A stretch of 60,571 nucleotides of DNA from Candidatus Geocrenenecus dongiae (GTDB taxonomy: Archaea; Thermoproteota; Nitrososphaeria_A; Caldarchaeales; Wolframiiraptoraceae): assembly GCA_023267855.1 (NCBI GenBank), contig JALNLN010000008.1, positions 7,237-67,807 of the forward strand, read 5' to 3'. A program made the translations under genes and the position numbers. Positions 35,422 through 43,446 of the stretch are shown one piece after another. The stretch's first letter is position 1. Each line of letters begins with the position of its first letter. The notes under the pieces are model-generated. The model made no database searches, was not told the origin of the DNA, and was given only the letters and a program-made list of their open reading frames with translations.

Positions 35422-36297
35422 TCAAGCTATCTTGATATTTCTAAAATAGTATTCTCCTGCAAGATATGAGCTTCTAACAAGTGGGCCTGATGCAACGTAT
35501 ATGAATCCAAGTTCTTCTCCAATCTTCTTGTACTCGTTGAACGTTTCTGGCGCAATATACTCTACTACTGGTATGTGTTTCTTAGTTGGTCTAAGGTACT
35601 GGCCGAGTGTTAGAAAATCTACTCCAACATTTCTAAGATCTCTCATAGTTCTTATTACTTCTTCTCTAGTTTCTCCCAGACCTAGCATTAAAGACGATTT
35701 TGTATATATGTTTGGGTTTTCTTCTTTTACCATCTTCAATGTTTTCAATGATTTCCAGTATCCTGCTCTAGGATCTCTAACTAATGGTGTTAATCTTTCA
35801 ACTGTTTCTATATTGTGACCGATAACTTCTGGACCCGATTCTACGATAGTTCTTATAGATTCTCTAGAATTGTTGAAGTCCGGTATCAGGATTTCTACTA
35901 TAACATCTCTATTGTTCTTCTTTATTTCTCTAACTGTTTCAGCGTATATGGATGCTCCACCATCTGGTAGATCATCTCTAGTTACAGATGTTATAACAAC
36001 GTATTTGAGACCAAGTTCTCTTACTGCTAATCCAACTCTTCTAGGTTCATCTAGATCTATCTTTCCACCAGGATCTCCAGATCTTACAGCACAGAATCTA
36101 CACGCTCTACTACATATATTTCCAAGTATCATTATCGTGACTGTTCCAGAACCCCAGCAATTCGATAGATTTGGACATAAGGCATCTTCACACACAGTAT
36201 TTAACTTGTATCTCTTCAAGATAACTCTCACTCTAACATATTCTTCTCCCGAAGGCATCCTAGTTCTAATCCATTCAGGTTTCCTAATATTCTGCAA
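35422..36297 (-). CDS. lipA: lipoyl synthase
   Basis: 291 residues. The auxiliary cluster motif CEDALCPNLSNCW (~36-48) and the radical-SAM motif CSRACRFCAV (~62-71) are both present, as is the C-terminal RSSYLAGEY with its conserved RSSY serine. The enzyme inserts two sulfur atoms into protein-bound octanoyl groups. It leads the minus-strand run lipA-lpd-lipB. It is divergent from the por operon. Confidence 0.95.
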   Translation of the reverse strand: MQNIRKPEWIRTRMPSGEEYVRVRVILKRYKLNTVCEDALCPNLSNCWGSGTVTIMILGNICSRACRFCAVRSGDPGGKIDLDEPRRVGLAVRELGLKYVVITSVTRDDLPDGGASIYAETVREIKKNNRDVIVEILIPDFNNSRESIRTIVESGPEVIGHNIETVERLTPLVRDPRAGYWKSLKTLKMVKEENPNIYTKSSLMLGLGETREEVIRTMRDLRNVGVDFLTLGQYLRPTKKHIPVVEYIAPETFNEYKKIGEELGFIYVASGPLVRSSYLAGEYYFRNIKIA

Positions 36298-36365
36298 AAA
36301 GGTCTCAATTACTCAACAGCATCCCAAGAATAAAAATGTTCTTTTAGATAACCATCTCTAATTCT

Positions 36366-36385
36366 TATGCATGTATGTATGCATA
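36366..36385. promoter_or_regulatory. inverted repeat in the lipA/por divergent promoter region
   Basis: TATGCAT (36366-36372) and ATGCATA (36379-36385) are perfect inverted copies around a 6-nt spacer. A TATA-like AAATATAT at 36397-36404 follows, upstream of porG. The site could bind a dimeric regulator of one or both operons; no binding evidence exists. Confidence 0.35.
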
Positions 36386-36453
36386 GAAAGTTATTGAAAT
36401 ATATGTAAATAGTTAAAAGTAGAAATTATCTATTGAATTGTGAGGGTAGATTA

Positions 36454-37014
36454 TTGATTGAAATTAGGTGGCATGGGAGAGGTGGTCAGGGGGTAGTAAC
36501 TGTAAGTGATATACTTGCTAGGTCTGTTATATATGAGGGAAAATATGCTCAACATTTTCCAGAATTCGGTCCAGAAAGATCTGGAGCTCCAGTTAAAGCT
36601 TATACAAGAATATCTGATGAACCTATAGAGATACATTCTGGAATTTATGAACCAGACATAATAATCATAATAGACAGAAATATGTCTAAAGATTTCTACT
36701 CATATTTAGATGGTTTAAAGAATGATGGATTATTATTTCTCAACTTAAGTAAAGAAATCTTAAATAGTATTGGTAGAGGAAGAGTTCCAATAGGAGTTAA
36801 GATCTACGTAGCTGACTCTAAGAAGATATCTCTAGAAGAGACGGGCAGATTAATCTTCAATATCCCTATGCTAGGAGCTCTAGCGAGAATAATAAGAACC
36901 CCTAAACTTGAGAGTATAGAAGAGATTTTGAAGACGAGATTTTCAGACGAACTTCTAGAATATAATATAAGAATTCTGAAAAGAGCTTATAGTGAGGTGG
37001 AGATGTTTGAGTGA
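36454..37014 (+). CDS. porG: pyruvate-type 2-oxoacid:ferredoxin oxidoreductase, gamma subunit
   Basis: 186 residues from TTG 36454, which lies six nt after GAGGGT; TTG 36433 would add seven residues. IRWHGRGGQGVVTVSDILA (~4-22) and FPEFGPERSGAPVKAY (~36) are the gamma-subunit signatures. With the delta, alpha and beta genes that follow it makes a four-subunit enzyme that oxidises a 2-oxoacid plus CoA to acyl-CoA, CO2 and reduced ferredoxin. Confidence 0.92.
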   Translation: MIEIRWHGRGGQGVVTVSDILARSVIYEGKYAQHFPEFGPERSGAPVKAYTRISDEPIEIHSGIYEPDIIIIIDRNMSKDFYSYLDGLKNDGLLFLNLSKEILNSIGRGRVPIGVKIYVADSKKISLEETGRLIFNIPMLGALARIIRTPKLESIEEILKTRFSDELLEYNIRILKRAYSEVEMFE

Positions 37015-37312
37015 AAAATTAATTGTAGAGAAGATCGTAAAAGGAGAATTTACTTGGAGATCCCTTCCACCAGCTGCCATGATAAGTGTGCCTACCTCAA
37101 TGATGTATAAGACAGGTTCATGGAGAATAAGCAAGCCCGTGATAGATAGAGATAAATGTACGAAATGTCTCTTATGCTGGGTTTTCTGTCCAGATATGTC
37201 AATAAAAAGATTACCAGATAATAGTGTTGAAGTTGATTATGAATACTGTAAGGGTTGCGGTATATGTGCAGAAGAATGCCCTGTTAAAGCTATAACTATT
37301 GTGGAGGAATGA
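37007..37312 (+). CDS. porD: pyruvate-type 2-oxoacid:ferredoxin oxidoreductase, delta (ferredoxin) subunit
   Basis: 101 residues from TTG 37007 (seven nt after GAGGTG), overlapping the gamma gene. It has two 4Fe-4S motifs: CTKCLLCWVFCP and CKGCGICAEECP. The SLPPAAMISVPTS segment before them is typical of PorD. It relays electrons from the catalytic subunits to ferredoxin. Confidence 0.92.
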   Translation: MSEKLIVEKIVKGEFTWRSLPPAAMISVPTSMMYKTGSWRISKPVIDRDKCTKCLLCWVFCPDMSIKRLPDNSVEVDYEYCKGCGICAEECPVKAITIVEE

Positions 37313-37316
37313 GAAC

Positions 37317-38510
37317 ATGAGCTTAGTTAAACAAATTAGAATGGTAGCCTTAACAGGTAATGAAGCTATTGCATACGCAGTAAAACAAGCTAATGTTGAT
37401 GTTATTGCCGCTTACCCCATAACTCCTCAAACAATAATCGTGGAAAGACTTAGTAAATATGTTGCAGATGGAGAACTAGAAGCAGCTTTCATACAGGCTG
37501 AGAGTGAGCATTCAGCTCTATCAATCTGTATTGGCGCAGCATTAACAGGTGCGAGAACATTTACATCAACAGCTAGCCAAGGTCTAGCACTTATGCATGA
37601 AGTCCTTCACATAGCATCTTCTATGCGTGCCCCAATAGTCATGGCGGTAGCAAACCGTGCTCTAAACTCACCGTTAAACATACACTGCGATCATTCAGAT
37701 ATAATGAATGCTAGAGATACAGGCTGGATACACTTATTTGCAAATAACGTCCAGCAAGCATACGACCTAACTCTAATAGCATTCAGGCTGAGTGAAGATT
37801 TAGATGTTCTATTACCTACATCTATTAATCTGGATGGATTTATTCTCACGCATAGTGTAGAGCCAGTTGAAGTCTTGCCAGATGAAGATGTAAGAAACTT
37901 TCTAGGTGAGAATAGGTATCCTTACGAGATAGACTTCAATAAACCTCTAGCATACGGTGTTATGGCCCTCCCAGATACGTACATGGAGTTCAGAAAACAA
38001 TTATACGAAGTGCTAAAAAGTGCCCCCAGAATATATGATGAGATTGCAGAAGAGTATGCAAAAATATCTGGAAGAAGATACGGTAAACTTTTACCCTACT
38101 TTACAGAAGATGCAGAGGTTATAGTTATTGCTCTAGGATCAAGTGTTGAGACTTTGAAGTATGTTGCAAAAAGACTTAGAAGAGAAGGATTAAAAGCGGG
38201 TGTTCTCGGCATAACGATGTATAGACCTTTCCCAGAAGAAGAATTAGTAGAAATTCTGAGCAAAGCTAAAGTAGTAGTTGTAATGGATAGAGCATATTCC
38301 TACGGTGGAGTAGGTGGGCCACTCTACACAGACGTGCTGTCAACACTATACAAGAATGACTTGAAGATAACTATAGCAGACTTCATCTATGGTTTAGGTG
38401 GTAGAGATTTCAAGATCTCAGATGCTGAAGAAATCTTCAAGAAAGCATTTAGAGCATTAGAGAAAGGAAGCTTTGACCAAGACATATACTGGTGGGGAGT
38501 GAAAGAGTAG
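37317..38510 (+). CDS. porA: pyruvate-type 2-oxoacid:ferredoxin oxidoreductase, alpha subunit
   Basis: 397 residues from ATG 37317, with GGAGG upstream. AAYPITPQTIIVERL (~34), the Glu in QAESEHSAL (~60), FTSTASQGLALMHE (~82) and SPLNIHCDHSD (~118) are PorA signatures. It supplies the pyrimidine-side residues of the TPP site. It ends directly at the beta gene start. Confidence 0.93.
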   Translation: MSLVKQIRMVALTGNEAIAYAVKQANVDVIAAYPITPQTIIVERLSKYVADGELEAAFIQAESEHSALSICIGAALTGARTFTSTASQGLALMHEVLHIASSMRAPIVMAVANRALNSPLNIHCDHSDIMNARDTGWIHLFANNVQQAYDLTLIAFRLSEDLDVLLPTSINLDGFILTHSVEPVEVLPDEDVRNFLGENRYPYEIDFNKPLAYGVMALPDTYMEFRKQLYEVLKSAPRIYDEIAEEYAKISGRRYGKLLPYFTEDAEVIVIALGSSVETLKYVAKRLRREGLKAGVLGITMYRPFPEEELVEILSKAKVVVVMDRAYSYGGVGGPLYTDVLSTLYKNDLKITIADFIYGLGGRDFKISDAEEIFKKAFRALEKGSFDQDIYWWGVKE

Positions 38511-39461
38511 ATGTCTCAACAAGTTGAAAAATTCTTTAATGGTGTAAGAGATATTCCACTCGAAGACTACTTTACTCCAGGACATAGATTATGTGCAGGA
38601 TGTGGACCAGCTATCGCAATGAAGCTAATAATGAAAGCTATTAAAATGCCGACAATAGTTGTCAATGCTACTGGATGTGTTGAAGTATCAACGTCGATGT
38701 TCCCATATGTTAGCTGGAGAGTTCCCTGGGTACACGTAGCATTCGAGAATGCTGCTGCTGTTGCTAGTGGAATAGTAGAAGCATTGAAGATTCTTAATAG
38801 AAAGAGAGGGAAGCAGATGCATGATGTCATAGCTATCGCAGGAGATGGTGGAACATTCGATATAGGTTTACAAGCCCTCTCAGGAGCTCTTGAAAGAAAT
38901 CATAAAATGCTATTCATATGTTATGATAATGAAGCGTACATGAATACTGGGGTGCAGAGATCTGGAGCGACACCTACGGGAGCGGCTACAACTACAAGCC
39001 CAGCTGGAAAAATTATACCTGGAAAACAAGAAAGAAAGAAAGACTTGATCGGTATAGTGGTAGCCCATAAGATCCCTTACGCTGCAACAGCCTCCATCTC
39101 TCATCCGATAGATTTAATGAATAAAGTTAGGAAGGCATTAAACATAGATGGTGCAACCCTAATCCACGTACTAACTCCATGTACGTTGGGATGGAGATAT
39201 CCACCTTCACAAACAGTAAAGATAGCTAGACTAGCTGTAGAGACAGGGTACTTTCCAATATACGAAGTTGAGGATGGGAGAGTTAAGATAAATATAAGAC
39301 TAAGTAAATTTAAACCAATTGAAGAATTTATTAAGATTCAGGGAAGGTTTAAACATCTCCTCCAACCTGAGAATGAAAGAATTCTAGATTACTTGAAAAA
39401 ACAGATTGAAGAAAACTGGAGTAGGTTACTGAAACTTGAAGAAACTGGAATAAGGATTTAA
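38511..39461 (+). CDS. porB: pyruvate-type 2-oxoacid:ferredoxin oxidoreductase, beta subunit
   Basis: 316 residues. HRLCAGCGPAIA (~26) and NATGCVEV (~51) provide cluster cysteines. IAGDGGTFDIGLQALSGA (~103) is the TPP/Mg motif, followed by YDNEAYMNTGVQRSG. LTPCTLGWRYPP (~219) is diagnostic of the pyruvate-specific PorB rather than the KorB type. It is the catalytic TPP-binding subunit and closes the porGDAB operon. Confidence 0.94.
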   Translation: MSQQVEKFFNGVRDIPLEDYFTPGHRLCAGCGPAIAMKLIMKAIKMPTIVVNATGCVEVSTSMFPYVSWRVPWVHVAFENAAAVASGIVEALKILNRKRGKQMHDVIAIAGDGGTFDIGLQALSGALERNHKMLFICYDNEAYMNTGVQRSGATPTGAATTTSPAGKIIPGKQERKKDLIGIVVAHKIPYAATASISHPIDLMNKVRKALNIDGATLIHVLTPCTLGWRYPPSQTVKIARLAVETGYFPIYEVEDGRVKINIRLSKFKPIEEFIKIQGRFKHLLQPENERILDYLKKQIEENWSRLLKLEETGIRI

Positions 39462-39479
39462 CAATAACATTGATTTTTC

Positions 39480-40466
39480 CTAGATTGTGAGACCAGTTAT
39501 AGATTTTATCTTTGAAAGCATAGAATTGATGAGCCTATCGTTCAGCTTCCTATTTATTACGTGTAGCGCTGCGAGTATGTAGGAGATCTTTCTAACAACT
39601 CTCTGAGGATATGGAACTGTCTTCAATTCTACGTATAGTTTTTTTAATTCTTCTTGTGTTAAAGTTTTCTTGTAGAGAGCTTTTAATGTAGCTGACAATT
39701 CCATTAAACTATATCTATAACAACTATCGTGGGATGTAAAATTATAGAAACATTTATCACAATTTGATGTTAAGAGTTCTCTCATAGGCCCCCTCTTACA
39801 TACTCTTACATATTTTGCTATCTTTATGTATTGATCTCTCTTCAGTCTAGAGATTGTCTTGTAAACTGTATTCAATGTTACTCCTGTCTTCACAATACTT
39901 CTAGATAATTCTTCAATTGTTGATTCACCATACATGCATAGGTGTTCCATGATCTTCTGAGAAATTCTACTTGGAATAAATGAGCTAACAATTTCTTCTA
40001 GCTTCTCACCAAGAATCTTTAAGAAATCATCTTGCTTTCCATCTAAACTTATCAGCCCCATCTTGAAATGCTCCAACTTGTTTTTCAGATCCGAGTTTGT
40101 TTTTTCATAGATAAGTTTAAGGAATTCATCTTGGTTTCTGGATCCATGATAGATGTTGATTAGATTCCATAGTAGACGTACACGTTCATTTCTCCAACTG
40201 ACTTTAATGAACCATGAAAATTTATCAAAAGTATTCACAGTAGATGTTTTTTCAGTAATGTAAACGTCTTTATCAACCTGTTCAAGGAACTTCCTTAATC
40301 TCGAGTTCTCGATAATCCTCGATCCTTTCTCATTCATAGCTACAACTACTATATCGTCATCAATATTTCGGAGAATCACTATAGGAGGATCCATGACGTA
40401 CACTTCTTCTAGAAAATCGTCTGGATCTAGCTCTCCTAGTAGTACTAGTAATTCCCTATACCTCAT
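39480..40466 (-). CDS. uncharacterised winged-helix protein with a four-Cys cluster
   Basis: 328 residues. The N-terminal ~160 residues are not recognised. A winged HTH lies at ~165-222 (ESTIEELSRSIVKTGVTLNT, VYKTISRLKR). It is followed by four cysteines: C223, C236, C239 and C249 (SNCDKCFYNF, SHDSC). The C-terminal ~70 residues are helical. The Cys set could hold an Fe-S cluster or Zn. It lies between the por and kor operons, on the opposite strand, and is divergent from kor, with a perfect palindrome between. It is therefore a candidate redox-responsive regulator of these operons (inference). No family name can be given. Confidence 0.6.
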   Translation of the reverse strand: MRYRELLVLLGELDPDDFLEEVYVMDPPIVILRNIDDDIVVVAMNEKGSRIIENSRLRKFLEQVDKDVYITEKTSTVNTFDKFSWFIKVSWRNERVRLLWNLINIYHGSRNQDEFLKLIYEKTNSDLKNKLEHFKMGLISLDGKQDDFLKILGEKLEEIVSSFIPSRISQKIMEHLCMYGESTIEELSRSIVKTGVTLNTVYKTISRLKRDQYIKIAKYVRVCKRGPMRELLTSNCDKCFYNFTSHDSCYRYSLMELSATLKALYKKTLTQEELKKLYVELKTVPYPQRVVRKISYILAALHVINRKLNDRLINSMLSKIKSITGLTI

Positions 40467-40490
40467 TTCTCTATAGAAATATATGAAATT

Positions 40491-40504
40491 ATCAAATATT
40501 TGAT
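40491..40504. promoter_or_regulatory. perfect 14-bp palindrome in the kor/regulator divergent promoter
   Basis: ATCAAATATTTGAT is an exact palindrome at 40491-40504, just upstream of the kor TATA box and ~25 nt before the start of the divergent winged-helix gene. Such a position suits an operator that controls both directions. It is AT-only except for the C and G, so a chance origin is possible. Confidence 0.4.
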
Positions 40505-40508
40505 TTTC

Positions 40509-40516
40509 TTTAAATA
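40509..40516 (+). promoter_or_regulatory. TATA box of the kor-hdr-etf operon
   Basis: TTTAAATA at 40509-40516. A start ~25 nt downstream falls near 40540, only a few nt before the GTG at 40547, so the operon mRNA may be nearly leaderless; no Shine-Dalgarno is seen before that GTG. Confidence 0.4.
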
Positions 40517-40546
40517 AACCCTTTAGGAATATAGTATTGACCGGAT

Positions 40547-40846
40547 GTGAATTCTATATCTCTGAAATTTGTTCGGGAGCCGATAAATAAACATTTACAG
40601 AAGATTCCACTAGGAATAATACATGTTATTCCAGAGAGATGTAAAGAATGTAATTATTGTATTGAACTTTGTCCGAGAGATGTATTAAAAGTCGGTGAAG
40701 AAAGAAATTTCAAAGGATATAGATGGCCTGTAATTGCTGATGGAAAAGCATTAGATTGTATTGCATGTAAAATGTGCGAATGGATATGCCCGGAGTTTGC
40801 AATATTTGTAAAGGAGGTGGATAGAACAGAATGGATCAAAAGCTAG
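40547..40846 (+). CDS. korD: 2-oxoglutarate-type ferredoxin oxidoreductase, delta (ferredoxin) subunit
   Basis: 99 residues from GTG. It has two 4Fe-4S motifs: CKECNYCIELCP (~34) and CIACKMCEWICP (~72). The preceding IPLGIIHVIPER and the spacing fit the KorD type. It is the first gene of an eight-gene operon and overlaps korA by 16 nt. Confidence 0.9.
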   Translation: MNSISLKFVREPINKHLQKIPLGIIHVIPERCKECNYCIELCPRDVLKVGEERNFKGYRWPVIADGKALDCIACKMCEWICPEFAIFVKEVDRTEWIKS

Positions 40847-41985
40847 AAGAATTAAAGTTACTTAAGCCTGGAACATACTTTATGATGGGGAACATCGCAT
40901 GTGCTGAGGCTGCTCTAATAGCTGGATGTGAATTCTATGCAGGATACCCGATAACCCCATCTAATGAAATAGCTGAACACATGAGTAGAAGAATGCCGGA
41001 GCTTGGAAGACACTTCATACAGATGGAAGATGAAATAGCTAGTGCTGTAGCAATACTTGGAGCTTCTGCAGCTGGAGTTAAAGCTATGACTGCCACCTCA
41101 GGACCAGGGTTCTCTCTTATGATGGAGTCTATAGGTTTAGCAGCTATGCTTGAACTTCCATGTGTAATTGTAGATGTTCAGAGAGCAGGGCCTAGTACAG
41201 GAATACCTACATTTGTTGGGCAAGGTGATGTTATGCAAGCTAGATGGGGTTCACATGGGGATTATGAACTAGTAGCTTATGCTCCTTCATCAGTACAAGA
41301 ATTCTTCGATCTAACAATCGAGGCGTTCAATACGTCTGAACTATTAAGAATACCTGTAATAGTATTGGCAGACGAAGTCGTTGGACATATGTACGGTAAA
41401 TTGGTTGTTCCCGAATATAGTAAGATTAACATAGTAAACAGGAAGAAATATACTGGGCCAAGAGAGAAATATCTACCCTATAGTTGTGAAACACTTGTTC
41501 CACCTTTCGTTGCTGCTGGAGATGGATATAGGATACATATGACTGGCTTGACTCATGATGAACGTGGTTACCCATCTCTAGAGATAGATGATTCGAGAAA
41601 ACTTATAGAGAGACTCGTGATGAAAGTTAGGAAGAATGCTAAGAATCTCTGGAAGTATGAAAGCTACTTTATGGATGATGCAGACGTGGTAGTTATAACT
41701 TTCGGTGTAACAGCTAGATCTTCACTTGAAGCTGTTAAGAGAGCTAGAGCTGAAGGGATAAAAGCAGGTATGTTAAAACTCTTAACTATTTGGCCATTTC
41801 CAGAAGATCCTGTAAGGATCGCAGGTGAGTATGCGAAGAGAATACTGGTGGCAGAGATCAATATGGGTCAATTAATACATCCAGTTAAAGAAGTAGTTAG
41901 ATGTCCAGTAGTTGGAATAAATTATCCTGTAGGTTATGCTCCTCCTCCAGAATACATTCTCGACGGTATTAGAGCATCTGTATGA
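40831..41985 (+). CDS. korA: 2-oxoglutarate-type ferredoxin oxidoreductase, alpha subunit
   Basis: 384 residues. FYAGYPITPSNEIAEHM (~32), FIQMEDEIASAVAILGAS (~57), TSGPGFSLMMESIG (~85) and VDVQRAGPSTGIPT (~106) are KorA signatures. It binds the pyrimidine side of TPP. The real substrate could be 2-oxoglutarate or another branched or aryl 2-oxoacid; the sequence alone does not decide. Confidence 0.93.
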   Translation: MDQKLEELKLLKPGTYFMMGNIACAEAALIAGCEFYAGYPITPSNEIAEHMSRRMPELGRHFIQMEDEIASAVAILGASAAGVKAMTATSGPGFSLMMESIGLAAMLELPCVIVDVQRAGPSTGIPTFVGQGDVMQARWGSHGDYELVAYAPSSVQEFFDLTIEAFNTSELLRIPVIVLADEVVGHMYGKLVVPEYSKINIVNRKKYTGPREKYLPYSCETLVPPFVAAGDGYRIHMTGLTHDERGYPSLEIDDSRKLIERLVMKVRKNAKNLWKYESYFMDDADVVVITFGVTARSSLEAVKRARAEGIKAGMLKLLTIWPFPEDPVRIAGEYAKRILVAEINMGQLIHPVKEVVRCPVVGINYPVGYAPPPEYILDGIRASV

Positions 41986-41995
41986 GGTGGTGTAA

Positions 41996-42859
41996 ATGGT
42001 GGAGGTACAAGTTTTAAGAGAAGTTGTATCATCAGAGTCTCCTAGAGATGATTTAATTAGAAGAGAAAGATTCCCACATATATGGTGTCCTGGATGTGGT
42101 TTAGGAACAGTATTAAAGTGTTATGTTGAAGCCATAGCATCCTCAGATATTCCTCGAGATAAACATGTAATCGTCTCCGGGATAGGTTGTTCAGGTAGGA
42201 TGGCTGGATACGTTAACATAGATTCCTATCATGTAACACACGGCAGACCTATAGCATTTGCTGAAGGAATGAAGATAGTTAGACCAGATCTAGAAGTTAC
42301 TGTAATAAGTGGTGATGGAGATTTAGTAACTATAGGTGGAAACCACTTTATACATGCTATAAGGAGAAATGTAGATATAAACGTCTTCCTTGTAAACAAC
42401 TTTATCTACGGTATGACTGGAAACCAGTATGGTTCAACGACACCATTAGGAGCTAGGAGCTCTACAAGTCCTTATGGATGTCCAGAATACCCATTCAATC
42501 TACCTCTGCTTGCAGCAGCTCTAGGCGCACCTTTCGTAGCTAGATGGACTACGCTACATGTTAGACAACTAGCAGAAGCTATGAAGAAAGCTATGAAGGT
42601 TAAAGGTTTCGCATTCATAGAGATAATTTCTCCATGTCCAGTAGGCTTCGGCTCCTATAATGAGATGAGAGAAGGAATGGACTTCATTAAGTTCTTCTTA
42701 GAGAATTGCATCGTAGATCATAATGCAGATCTGAATAAGGTAGCTATATCCATGAGACCTGGAGATCCCATAATTCTCGGAAACTTTGTTGAACGTGAAG
42801 CTCCAACATACCATGACTTAGAACGTGAAGTATTTAGAAAAGCGGGGTGGTTGAAGTGA
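41996..42859 (+). CDS. korB: 2-oxoglutarate-type ferredoxin oxidoreductase, beta subunit
   Basis: 287 residues from ATG 41996, six nt behind GAGGTG. HIWCPGCGLGT (~28), SGIGCSGRMAGY (~57), VISGDGDLVTIGGNHFIHA (TPP/Mg motif) and NNFIYGMTGNQYGSTTP (~131) mark a KorB subunit. SPCPVGFGSYN (~205) differs from the pyruvate-type LGWRYPP of the other enzyme in the window. Confidence 0.93.
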   Translation: MVEVQVLREVVSSESPRDDLIRRERFPHIWCPGCGLGTVLKCYVEAIASSDIPRDKHVIVSGIGCSGRMAGYVNIDSYHVTHGRPIAFAEGMKIVRPDLEVTVISGDGDLVTIGGNHFIHAIRRNVDINVFLVNNFIYGMTGNQYGSTTPLGARSSTSPYGCPEYPFNLPLLAAALGAPFVARWTTLHVRQLAEAMKKAMKVKGFAFIEIISPCPVGFGSYNEMREGMDFIKFFLENCIVDHNADLNKVAISMRPGDPIILGNFVEREAPTYHDLEREVFRKAGWLK

Positions 42860-43434
42860 GATGGGAGATTAGGTGGGCTGGATTCGGAGGACAAGGTGTA
42901 ATTAGAGCTGGAGAAATTCTTGGTAGAGCAGCTATAAAACAAGGATTCGATGCTTCTATGAGACCTATGTATGGTCCAGAGAAGACCGGTGGATGGTCTA
43001 GAGCAGACGTAGTAATATCAGATGAACCCATAATCTTCCCACTAATAGTCCATCCAGACATAATAGTCGCTATGTCTCAAGATGGAATGAATAGAGATGG
43101 GCGCTCACTGAAAAAAGGAGGTCTACTATTGGTGGATGATGAGATTGTTAAAGGATTGGTAGAATGCAACCCAAGTAAGATATATGGTGTGAGAGCAACA
43201 AGCATAGCGGATAGCTTAGGTAGAAGAATAGTTGCAAACATAGTAATGCTCGGAGCATTCGTAAAAGCGTTCGGAATAGTTGATCCAGACATTCTCCTAG
43301 AAACAATAATAGAAACATTCCCAAAAGCCGCTGAGTTGAATAGAAAAGCATTCAAACTAGGTATGGAGAATGTTAGAGAGGTCGCGTTGAAACATATAAC
43401 ATCTGCTAGGTTGGCTGAATCGCGAGAGGTCTAG
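42856..43434 (+). CDS. korG: 2-oxoglutarate-type ferredoxin oxidoreductase, gamma subunit
   Basis: 192 residues from GTG 42856, which overlaps the korB stop and lies six nt after GGGGTG; GTG 42847 would add three residues. IRWAGFGGQGVIRAGEILG (~5-23) and MYGPEKTGGWSRADVV are gamma-subunit signatures. The next gene, hdrA-like, starts 12 nt later. Confidence 0.92.
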   Translation: MRWEIRWAGFGGQGVIRAGEILGRAAIKQGFDASMRPMYGPEKTGGWSRADVVISDEPIIFPLIVHPDIIVAMSQDGMNRDGRSLKKGGLLLVDDEIVKGLVECNPSKIYGVRATSIADSLGRRIVANIVMLGAFVKAFGIVDPDILLETIIETFPKAAELNRKAFKLGMENVREVALKHITSARLAESREV

Positions 43435-43446
43435 GGGTGGGGTTGG

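Noticed and set aside
43148-43351. Hydrophobic Leu-rich minus-strand ORF inside korG
   Set aside because: It is a shadow of a strongly conserved gene on the other strand and has no family features.
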